The translations under genes were made by a program, and so were the position numbers. The notes below the pieces were generated by a model. The model did not search any database and was not told the origin of the DNA. It was given only the letters and a program-made list of their open reading frames with translations. A stretch of DNA of 7,523 bases, taken from NCBI GenBank assembly GCA_964510315.1, contig CAZEAP010000056.1, positions 1 to 7,523 of the forward strand, given 5' to 3'. Of the stretch, positions 1 to 5,872 are shown piece by piece (position 1 is the stretch's first letter; every line of letters begins with the position of its first letter). This stretch comes from CAZEAP01 sp964510315. GTDB lineage: Bacteria; Planctomycetota; Brocadiia; SM23-32.

Positions 1-55
1 GTGTGGCATCATCCGCGCGTCCCGCGCCTGAGCACCCCCACAGCGCAAATGCCCC
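1..55 (+). repeat. Left copy of a 55-bp terminal inverted repeat
   Basis: The first 55 bases are identical to the reverse complement of the last 55. The match stops at base 56 (C here, T in the other copy). The element can fold: GGCAT at 5-9 can pair with ATGCC at 49-53, and 24-30 can pair with 41-46 around one bulged C, leaving a C-rich loop of about 10 nt. There is no transposase and no coding sequence in it. An exact 55-base match that stops abruptly at both window edges is what a de Bruijn assembler with k=55 leaves when a contig ends at a repeat. The real repeat may therefore be longer and dispersed rather than a true transposon end. Confidence 0.9.
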
Positions 56-69
56 CGAAAGAGCAACAA

Positions 70-98
70 TTGACTTTGCCTCCGCTCATCGCTAAGAT
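70..98 (+). promoter_or_regulatory. Sigma70-type promoter of the STAS-receiver-activator operon
   Basis: The -35 box TTGACT (70-75) and -10 box TAAGAT (93-98) are separated by exactly 17 nt, and each differs from consensus at one position. The predicted transcription start near 105 gives a 5' leader of about 42 nt before the TTG start at 147. The -35 box begins 14 nt after the terminal repeat. This is a by-eye motif match with no experimental support. Confidence 0.6.
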
Positions 99-146
99 AT
101 TCTTGTCCGTGGGCATGTAGCGGCAATTTGAGAGGGAGGCGAAGGG

Positions 147-497
147 TTGATAGCGGCCATCCGGCCCCAGGACGGCGTTACCGTGGTGGAGATCGAAGGG
201 CGCTTCGACGCAGCTACCGCCCCCGAGATCAAAACGGAACTCCACGAGTTGATAGAGGGCGGCACCATCAACCTGGTGGTCAACCTGGAAGGTCTGGAGT
301 TCGTTGACAGCGCCGGCCTGGGGGTGCTGGTCAGCGCCCTCCGGCGGGCGGCCGCCGAAGGGGGCGACCTTCAACTGGCCGAAGTGCCGGCGTTCTGCCG
401 CTCTATCTTCGACCTCACCAGGCTCACGCGTGTCTTCGACGTCAGCCAGTCCGAGGAAGAGGCAACAGCGACACTTCGGGAGGCGGAAGAAGGGTAG
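147..497 (+). CDS. STAS-domain anti-sigma-factor antagonist (SpoIIAA/RsbV-like)
   Basis: This 116-aa cytoplasmic protein is a single STAS domain. It has an N-terminal strand pair around DGVTVVEIEGRFD and the diagnostic FVDSAGLGVL segment. In SpoIIAA and RsbV the Ser of this DSAG motif (Ser55 here) is phosphorylated by a partner kinase and dephosphorylated by a PP2C phosphatase, which controls binding to an anti-sigma factor or another target. Length is normal for the family. The start is TTG at 147, chosen because GGGAGG at 134-139 lies 7 nt upstream and because family members begin a few residues before this strand pair. No anti-sigma kinase or PP2C gene is visible in the window. The stop codon directly abuts the next gene, so it is the first gene of an operon with a receiver and an AAA+ activator. 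Family assignment is firm; the target is unknown. Confidence 0.9.
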   Translation: MIAAIRPQDGVTVVEIEGRFDAATAPEIKTELHELIEGGTINLVVNLEGLEFVDSAGLGVLVSALRRAAAEGGDLQLAEVPAFCRSIFDLTRLTRVFDVSQSEEEATATLREAEEG

Positions 498-917
498 GTG
501 GCCGGGAACTTTTGCCGGTTCAGCAGCGGGCACAGGATGAGCGAGAGCCACACCGTCCTGATCGTCGATGATGAGCCACACATCCTCCGTTCGCTCGGCT
601 TCGTGCTGCGGCGCGCCGGTTATGAGGTGATGGAAGCACGGGGCGGAGGAGAAGCGCTGGAAACGATACGGCGGGACAGACCCGATCTGGTGTTTCTGGA
701 CATCATGATGCCCAAGATCGACGGATACGAAGTCTGCCGACGGGTGAAGCGCTCCACGGACCTGCGCGACACCTACATCATCATACTCACCGCCAAGGGG
801 CAGCGGAGCGACCTGGAAGGCGCAATGGATGCGGAGGCCGACGAGTACATGACCAAACCCTTCAGCCCCAGCCGCGCCGTCACCAGGGTTCAGGAGGTCC
901 TGGCCGCCCGGAACTGA
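498..917 (+). CDS. Stand-alone response-regulator receiver domain protein
   Basis: This is a CheY/DivK-type receiver with no output domain. With the GTG start at 498 (139 aa) the conserved residues are the acidic pair Asp24-Asp25 in VLIVDDEP, the phospho-acceptor Asp68 in LVFLD, the switch Thr98 in ILTAK and Lys120 in MTKPF. All the residues needed for phosphorylation are present, so it should be a working phospho-switch. GTG at 498 directly follows the STAS stop and has a purine-rich ribosome site (485-494), which favours coupled translation. The alternative ATG at 537 gives a 126-aa protein whose length is more typical, but it lacks a good ribosome site; either could be used. No histidine kinase is encoded nearby. 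It probably acts through protein contact, perhaps with the downstream activator, which is inference from operon order. Confidence 0.9.
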   Translation: MAGNFCRFSSGHRMSESHTVLIVDDEPHILRSLGFVLRRAGYEVMEARGGGEALETIRRDRPDLVFLDIMMPKIDGYEVCRRVKRSTDLRDTYIIILTAKGQRSDLEGAMDAEADEYMTKPFSPSRAVTRVQEVLAARN

Positions 918-918
918 A

Positions 919-2358
919 ATGGCCGAAAAAGATGCAACAGAAGACGGTTTGCGCGTCTGCGTGCTGGCCCCGCAGGTCGTCTGTAAGAGCGTCCCCGAAG
1001 AGATCGAGGACAAGACCGTCGAGAAGATCACCTGCAAGGACGGCGACGAACTGCTCCAGCGAGTGGCCGAAGGCGTCCCCGACACCGTTATCATGGAGGC
1101 CAAGCACGCCGTCGGCCGGGACAGCGTGCTGGACCGCCTGGTGCGGCGCTACCAGAGCATGCCGGTCATCGTCACCGCCAAGGACCCCTCGGTCGAGGTG
1201 GTCGTGGAGTGCATACAGAAAGAGGCCGAGGACTTCGTTCCGCGCGAAAAGCTGGAGGAGAGCCTTCCTGGGAAGCTCCTGGAGACCGCGCGCACCCACC
1301 ACCTCATGGTGAAAGTAAATCGGCTGATCCAGGTCTACGACAAGGGCGCGGGCAAGCTGGGTCAGATGGTGGGGGTCAGCACCGCCATGCAGCAGGTTTA
1401 CGACACCATCAAGAACATCTGCAACACCGACGCCACGGTGCTGATCTGGGGCCCCAGCGGGACCGGCAAAGAGCTGGCCGCCAGCGCCATCCATACCCTC
1501 AGCCCCCGGGGTGAGGGGCAGTTCGTCACCGTCAACTGCGCCGCCATCCCCAAGGACCTCCTGGAGAGCGAACTGTTCGGCCACGAGAAGGGCGCCTTCA
1601 CGGGCGCCGACCGCAAGCGCATCGGAAGCTGCGAACGGGCCGACAAAGGCACCCTGTTTCTGGACGAGATTGGCGAGATGGACCTCGGCCTGCAGTCCAA
1701 ACTGCTCCGCTTCCTCCAGAACCACATCTTCGCCCGCGTCGGCGGAACCGAAGACATCCAGGTGGACACCCGCGTTATCGCCGCCACCAACAAGGACCCC
1801 CTGGATGAAGTGGAAAAAGGCAACCTCCGGGACGACCTCTACTACCGCCTGAACGTAGTTCCCATCTACCTGCCGCCGCTGAAGGAAAGGAAAGAGGACA
1901 TCCCGGTGCTGGCCGAGCACTTCCTGCGCATGATGTGCGAGAAGTACTACAAGTACTTCTACGACTTCTCCCCCGGCGCGGTGCGCCTGCTGCTGGCCTA
2001 CGACTGGCCCGGCAACGTCCGGGAGCTGCGCAACACGATCGAACGCATCGTCGTGCTGGCCACCACCGACCGGGTCACCCCCGAGCTGTTCCCCGCGCGC
2101 ATCCGCGAACAGACCGCCGACGCCGACATCCCCGACCTGAAGGTGGACGAAGCGCTGGAACAGATAGAGAAAAGCCTCCACGCCCCGGAGGCGCCTGTGA
2201 AGGGAGAGGAAGATGTACTTCCCTTTGTGGAGGTGGAGAAGCGCGCCATCCTGGAGGCGGTCGGCAAGTGCAACGGGGACATCAGCAAGGCGGCGCGAAA
2301 GCTGGGGCTCAGCCGGGCGACCCTCTACCGGAAGCTGGACAAATACGGCGCGCGCTGA
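919..2358 (+). CDS. Sigma54-type AAA+ transcriptional activator with degenerate receiver domain
   Basis: This 479-aa protein is an NtrC-family bacterial enhancer-binding protein. Residues ~10-112 have the sequence periodicity of a receiver but lack its active site. The acidic pair is absent, the acceptor position is Glu60 (VIMEAK) and the usual Lys-Pro is replaced in DFVPREK. Residues ~150-390 form a complete AAA+ domain: Walker A GPSGTGKE at 178-185, the sigma54-contacting GAFTGA loop at 225-230, Walker B TLFLDE ending at Glu250, AATNKD, the arginine segment LRDDLYYRLN and WPGNVREL. The last ~40 residues are a Fis-type HTH (GDISKAARKLGLSRATLYRK). The family hydrolyses ATP to open sigma54 promoters. 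Its ATG starts 1 nt after the receiver stop. With no phospho-acceptor, control probably comes from another input such as its two operon partners; that is inference. Only 6 nt separate its stop from that of the converging aminotransferase. Confidence 0.93.
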   Translation: MAEKDATEDGLRVCVLAPQVVCKSVPEEIEDKTVEKITCKDGDELLQRVAEGVPDTVIMEAKHAVGRDSVLDRLVRRYQSMPVIVTAKDPSVEVVVECIQKEAEDFVPREKLEESLPGKLLETARTHHLMVKVNRLIQVYDKGAGKLGQMVGVSTAMQQVYDTIKNICNTDATVLIWGPSGTGKELAASAIHTLSPRGEGQFVTVNCAAIPKDLLESELFGHEKGAFTGADRKRIGSCERADKGTLFLDEIGEMDLGLQSKLLRFLQNHIFARVGGTEDIQVDTRVIAATNKDPLDEVEKGNLRDDLYYRLNVVPIYLPPLKERKEDIPVLAEHFLRMMCEKYYKYFYDFSPGAVRLLLAYDWPGNVRELRNTIERIVVLATTDRVTPELFPARIREQTADADIPDLKVDEALEQIEKSLHAPEAPVKGEEDVLPFVEVEKRAILEAVGKCNGDISKAARKLGLSRATLYRKLDKYGAR

Positions 2359-2364
2359 ACGCGC

Positions 2365-3471
2365 TCACGCCAGCGAGCACAGCACCTCCACCCCCTCCTC
2401 GATGACCCGGTCGTCGGCGGCGAAGGATATCCGGAAATGGGTGCCTCGCTCGCTGAACACACTACCCGGTATCACCAGGACGCTGCGTTCGATGGCCCTC
2501 TTGCAGAAGGCGTCTCCGTCACCCCCCGGGGCTTCCACGAAGGCGTAGAAAGCCCCCTCCGGCTTCTGAAGTCTGAACTTCCCCCGCAGCCCTTCGTAGA
2601 GGATGTCCCGCTTGGCCTGGTAGGCCCGGACGTGTCGCTCCGGTGACATTCTCAGGGCCACAACGCCGGCATACTGGGCGATGGACGGCGCGCAGACGAA
2701 GCTGAACTGCTGCAGCTTCTTCATCTCCGCGATCAGCGGCTCCGGCCCGATCGCATATCCCAGCCGCCATCCGGTCATGGCGCAGGACTTACTGAAGCCG
2801 TTGAGCAGCAGGACCTTGTCGGTAAAGGAAGCGGCGCTGGGGCAGTCTCCATCGTAGCAGAAGCTGCGGTAGATCTCGTCACTTACGATGAAAACGTCGT
2901 TCTCCTCCGCCCATCCGGCGACCTTCCTCAGGTGCGACTTGGGCATCACCATACCCGTGGGGTTACAGGGGCTGTTGAGCACAAGCAGCTTGGCGTCGGC
3001 GGCGCCGGCTTTGCGGAGGCGTTTGGGGGTGAGGCGGAAGTCCGGATAGGTATCGACATATACCGGCACGCCGCCCATCAGCCGGCAGAGATGCTTATAC
3101 ATCACGAAATAGGGATCGGGGATTGCGACCCGGTCGCCGGGGTTGATCAGCGCCATGAAGGCCAGCAGGATGCCCCCGGAGACGCCGCTTGTAATCAGGA
3201 CGCTGGAATGGCTGATGCCGGACTGCCGCTTCTCATAGCGGAGCACGGCCTTCCTGAGGTCGGGGATGCCCTGTGTGACGGTGTACTTGTTGTGGCCCGT
3301 CTCGATGGCGTGCATCGCCCGGGCCTTGATCGGCTCGGGGACGTCGAAGTCCGGCTGGCCGATACTGAGGTTGACCGGCTCTCTGAGGGAACTGGCCAGG
3401 TCGAAGACCTTCCGGATTCCGGAGGAGTCGATCTGACCCATCCGCTCGGCAATCAGCGCTTCTATATCCAT
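2365..3471 (-). CDS. PLP-dependent class I/II aminotransferase (aspartate aminotransferase family)
   Basis: This 368-aa cytoplasmic enzyme has fold-type I aminotransferase hallmarks: GQPDFDVP near the N-terminus, a Gly/Ser-rich cofactor loop at ~94-100, NSPCNPTG with Asn170, SDEIY with Asp198 and Tyr201, the Schiff-base Lys228 in NGFSKSCAMTGWR, Arg236, and the likely substrate-carboxylate Arg347 in FRISF. Such enzymes move an amino group between an amino acid and a 2-oxo acid. The exact substrate (aspartate, alanine, aromatic or other) cannot be read from sequence alone. I chose ATG at 3471, with a G-rich site about 7 nt upstream, because MDIEALIAERM begins as family members do; a GTG at 3501 would add ten poorly conserved residues. 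It lies 39 nt after the small acidic-tailed gene and is probably cotranscribed with it. Nothing essential is missing. Confidence 0.93.
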   Translation of the reverse strand: MDIEALIAERMGQIDSSGIRKVFDLASSLREPVNLSIGQPDFDVPEPIKARAMHAIETGHNKYTVTQGIPDLRKAVLRYEKRQSGISHSSVLITSGVSGGILLAFMALINPGDRVAIPDPYFVMYKHLCRLMGGVPVYVDTYPDFRLTPKRLRKAGAADAKLLVLNSPCNPTGMVMPKSHLRKVAGWAEENDVFIVSDEIYRSFCYDGDCPSAASFTDKVLLLNGFSKSCAMTGWRLGYAIGPEPLIAEMKKLQQFSFVCAPSIAQYAGVVALRMSPERHVRAYQAKRDILYEGLRGKFRLQKPEGAFYAFVEAPGGDGDAFCKRAIERSVLVIPGSVFSERGTHFRISFAADDRVIEEGVEVLCSLA

Positions 3472-3510
3472 CACAACACCCCCGGGCCGCCAGAAGGGCA
3501 CCGACGGAGG

Positions 3511-3795
3511 CTATCGCTCCTCGGTGGTTCCGGCGGCCGGCTGTTCGGTTTCGCCTTCCGGGCCGACTCCGGGTTCCAGTTCGGCTTCTTCCTCCTCGGC
3601 CTCTTCCTCTTCTTCGGGCGCCTTGGGAATGGCCACCGGTTCGGCCGGCTTGACCTTGGCCAGCCCGAAGACCGAGTCCTCTTCCTCCTCCCAGCGTTCG
3701 TCCTCCTCGAGCCGTTCTATGCGTTCGGCACGGGTCAGCACGTTGCGACGCCGGACGAGTCGGTTGACACCTTTCAGGCTTTTGTGAAGCGACAT
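3511..3795 (-). CDS. PVC-superphylum small basic protein family member with acidic C-terminal tail
   Basis: This 94-aa protein has two halves. Residues 1-49 (SLK, then RRRNVLTRAERIERL, RWEEEEDSVFGLAKVK) match from memory the 'small basic protein' family (TIGR04137) known from Planctomycetes, Verrucomicrobia and Chlamydiae, whose function is not established. Family members I recall are short and end in a Lys/Arg-rich stretch. Here residues 51-94 are instead a low-complexity tail of Glu, Pro, Ala and Gly, with glutamate runs at 61-65 and 67-70, so the whole protein is strongly acidic. The ATG at 3795 is well supported by GGAGG 5 nt upstream (3801-3805). It lies 44 nt downstream of the membrane-protein gene and 39 nt upstream of the aminotransferase on the same strand. 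The family match has not been checked by search. Confidence 0.8.
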   Translation of the reverse strand: MSLHKSLKGVNRLVRRRNVLTRAERIERLEEDERWEEEEDSVFGLAKVKPAEPVAIPKAPEEEEEAEEEEAELEPGVGPEGETEQPAAGTTEER

Positions 3796-3839
3796 AGTTC
3801 CCTCCGTTTAACATAAAGGCAATGTGCGCAGGATGGGAA

Positions 3840-4364
3840 TCATCCTGGCGAGATACAGATTTCGGCCGATCGGAAAGGCCGCTCGCCGCCGCGAGTCTCC
3901 AGTTCCTCGAAGTTCGCCAGCAAACGGCGCAGCTCGGCGGACTCCTGCTGCTCCGCCTCTCCAACGCAGACGGCCAACCGATCGTCGGACAACTCCACCA
4001 TCCGGAAGCTGTTGCCCTCGGCGAGGGCCCTCATCTGCGGCGTAGAGCAAATCCTTCTCATGGCCGCCAGTTCGGAACGACCGAACTCCCGCAGCTTCAC
4101 CGTGTAGAGCTGACCGTCCGGCGAGACGGAACCTTCGGTGCTGAGCACCGGTTTCGAGTCACCGCCGCCCAGAACCGAAGTAAGCAGTATCCAGGCCCCT
4201 ATGCAGACAACCAGTACCGTAGAGAGGCGAAAGACCCATTCGCGCCGCCCCATGTCCTCGGTTTCGTCGGCCTTCAGACCCCAGCCGATCTCTGGAGAGT
4301 CCCGACGACCGGTTTCTTGAGCGGCTGCTTTCTCCTCCCGCGGTCGTTCGTTGCGCGCTGTCAT
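3840..4364 (-). CDS. Single-pass membrane protein with SPOR-like C-terminal domain
   Basis: This 174-aa protein is not from a family I recognise by sequence. Residues 1-43 are charged and hydrophilic and include Arg40-Arg41. Residues ~44-66 (start WVFRLSTVLVV, end AWILLTSVL) form one membrane segment. The arginines in front of it suggest the N-terminus is inside and the rest outside. The remaining ~100 residues look like a beta-alpha-beta-beta-alpha-beta fold: YTVKL, a helix, FRMVEL, RLAVCVGE, a second helix, then FRSAEIC. That order resembles SPOR domains, which bind denuded peptidoglycan, but this is pattern matching only. Cysteines at 106, 133 and 170 fall in this outer domain. The ATG at 4364 was chosen because the predicted transcript begins near 4426, which rules out an in-frame TTG at 4427; the ribosome site is weak. 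Confidence 0.72.
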   Translation of the reverse strand: MTARNERPREEKAAAQETGRRDSPEIGWGLKADETEDMGRREWVFRLSTVLVVCIGAWILLTSVLGGGDSKPVLSTEGSVSPDGQLYTVKLREFGRSELAAMRRICSTPQMRALAEGNSFRMVELSDDRLAVCVGEAEQQESAELRRLLANFEELETRGGERPFRSAEICISPG

Positions 4365-4432
4365 CTCAGTTGAGCCTTGCTCCGTCCTCCGGCACGCTGA
4401 GCAAATCAAAGAACCCTGCCAACACAAGCTGC

Positions 4433-4462
4433 ATTATAGCTAACCTGTCCGCGCTAAGTCAA
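4433..4462 (-). promoter_or_regulatory. Sigma70-type promoter of the membrane-protein gene group
   Basis: Read on the minus strand, the -35 box TTGACT (4457-4462) and a perfect -10 box TATAAT (4433-4438) are separated by 18 nt. Transcription would start near 4426, giving a leader of about 62 nt before the ATG at 4364. It probably also serves the small acidic-tailed gene and the aminotransferase downstream, because I see no good promoter in their short upstream gaps. Confidence 0.65.
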
Positions 4463-4505
4463 ACCGGCGCGGGGTCTTTTACTTTTTCCCGGCCGCGCCC
4501 CCCGG

Positions 4506-5756
4506 TTAGATGCCGTAGAACTCCCGGGCGTTCTCGTGCATGATCCGCGCCGCAACCGACCGCGCCGTCGCCTCGTCCATGTCACCGCGGGCCACCTTGG
4601 ACTCAAGAACGTTCGCAACACCCCGCCGCGCCTGCAGGGCATATCCCACAAGGGGGAAGGGGGAGCCGGTGTCTCCGCCGAAACCGAATATCTTGTTGTG
4701 GGGCACAGCGGCCAGCCACTCGCTCAGAACCGTTTCCATGCGCGCCGGGTTCATCGACCAGGCCCAACACAAATCCAGCCACACGTTGGGGAACTCCTTC
4801 CCGATCGCCCCCATCAGCTCCGAGTAGGGCCAGCCGGCGTGAAACAGGTCGAAGCGGACCTTCCGGTAACGATCGAAGACCGGCATGAGTCCCGTCGGAT
4901 CGCCCCGGGAAAGGTCGCCGTAATTGCCCGCCAGGTAACCGGTGTGGACCTGCACCGGCAGGTCGAACTGCTCGGCCCGCTGAACGAACCGATGGAAAAG
5001 ATAGTCGTGCAACGGCCGAAGCTCGGTCGACCGCCCCTGCATGACCGCCTGGAAGGCCCTCTCGGCACCCGCAAAGGAGGAATCCTCGAACGATAGGTGC
5101 CTCCGATAGGCCAGTCCGCACTTCATCGCCTTCAGCCGGCCTTTCCCGGCGGCCTTTTCGGTGTAGGCGTCCAGCGCGTCGTCCAGCGCCGCGAGGGTGT
5201 GGATGCTGCGGTCCAGTGCCCGTTCCAGCTTCTTCAGGCTGGAACGCCCCGACAGAACGAGCACATCGTCGTAGCGGATGGCCTGGCCGAACCCGTCCGG
5301 GTACTCCTCCCCCGTGAAGAACTTCAGGTCCGTCGGAGAATCCCAGCACGGGTCGTTCAGAGCCCACCGGACGCCGGCTCTCTCCAGCAGGTCGGCGTAT
5401 ATCTGCTCGCCGCTCCTGTCGGCGGCCATTTCCCTGAGGGCTGAAGTGATCGCCTCGGCATTTTCCAGGGTATAGTCCGAATCCGCCACCGCCCGGCAGG
5501 CCCGCTCGGTGGCCCGGCCGTAGCCCGTTGTCCGCACGGCTTTCCACAGATCGAAGAACTCTTCGTCGGAAAGCTCCTCGACCCCTCCCTCCGCCGGCTC
5601 GGTGCCCATGGCCGTCACCAGGTCGGCGCCGGCATAGCCGATGAATTCCCGGTAGGACAGCGTCTCCCGCCGCTCCTCCAGGCTGCTATAGCCGGCCTGG
5701 TGCTCGTGGTTGTCGAACAGGGGGGCGGCCATCACGAAGTCACGTATCTCGCTCAT
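4506..5756 (-). CDS. Metal-dependent amidohydrolase-superfamily protein
   Basis: This 416-aa cytoplasmic enzyme is of the amidohydrolase type (amidohydrolase_2-like TIM barrel, uronate-isomerase-like outline). Candidate metal or catalytic residues are His17 and His19 in FDNHEH, Lys212 in MKCGLAYR, His271 in VQVHTG, His306 in FHAGWP and Asp362 in FGGDT, each at the end of a predicted barrel strand. Such enzymes hydrolyse or isomerise small C-N, C-O or lactone substrates; the substrate here is not predictable. ATG at 5756 is supported by GGAGG 5 nt upstream (5762-5766) and by the HxH motif falling at the usual place close to the N-terminus. The open frame continues upstream to 6272, but that part only mirrors the opposite frame of the TIR gene. 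It follows the TIR gene by 116 nt with its own apparent promoter, so a functional link is not implied. Confidence 0.88.
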   Translation of the reverse strand: MSEIRDFVMAAPLFDNHEHQAGYSSLEERRETLSYREFIGYAGADLVTAMGTEPAEGGVEELSDEEFFDLWKAVRTTGYGRATERACRAVADSDYTLENAEAITSALREMAADRSGEQIYADLLERAGVRWALNDPCWDSPTDLKFFTGEEYPDGFGQAIRYDDVLVLSGRSSLKKLERALDRSIHTLAALDDALDAYTEKAAGKGRLKAMKCGLAYRRHLSFEDSSFAGAERAFQAVMQGRSTELRPLHDYLFHRFVQRAEQFDLPVQVHTGYLAGNYGDLSRGDPTGLMPVFDRYRKVRFDLFHAGWPYSELMGAIGKEFPNVWLDLCWAWSMNPARMETVLSEWLAAVPHNKIFGFGGDTGSPFPLVGYALQARRGVANVLESKVARGDMDEATARSVAARIMHENAREFYGI

Positions 5757-5806
5757 CTGCTCCTCCGCTGCGGAAAGGTCCCGCCTCCAACGGCGGTCGG
5801 GGGGGA

Positions 5807-5835
5807 ATGATACGGCGGCCGGGCCGGTCTGTCTA
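5807..5835 (-). promoter_or_regulatory. Sigma70-type promoter of the amidohydrolase gene
   Basis: On the minus strand TAGACA (5830-5835) and TATCAT (5807-5812) are 17 nt apart, each one base from consensus. The predicted start near 5800 gives a leader of about 44 nt. It lies in the 116-nt gap after the TIR gene and suggests the amidohydrolase can be transcribed independently. No convincing hairpin-plus-T-tract terminator precedes it, so readthrough from the TIR gene is possible. Confidence 0.5.
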
Positions 5836-5872
5836 CCCGGTTGCACGGAATTGGGAAGGCGGGCAAGCGGGG

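Noticed and set aside
9..1103. Minus-strand open frame of 364 codons across the STAS and receiver genes
   Set aside because: It runs antisense through two well-supported genes, crosses the promoter and repeat, and shows no protein family features.
880..2181. Long minus-strand open frame of 433 codons opposite the sigma54 activator
   Set aside because: It lies antisense to a gene with complete AAA+ and HTH motifs. Its His/Val/Asp/Gly-rich translation is typical of the reverse frame of GC-rich coding DNA, and no domain is recognisable.
4466..4499. Inverted repeat GGCGCGG/CCGCGCC as a terminator of the amidohydrolase
   Set aside because: The stem is only 7 bp with a 20-nt loop and no T-tract follows on either strand. 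It lies next to the -35 box of the next promoter, so chance in GC-rich DNA is the safer reading.
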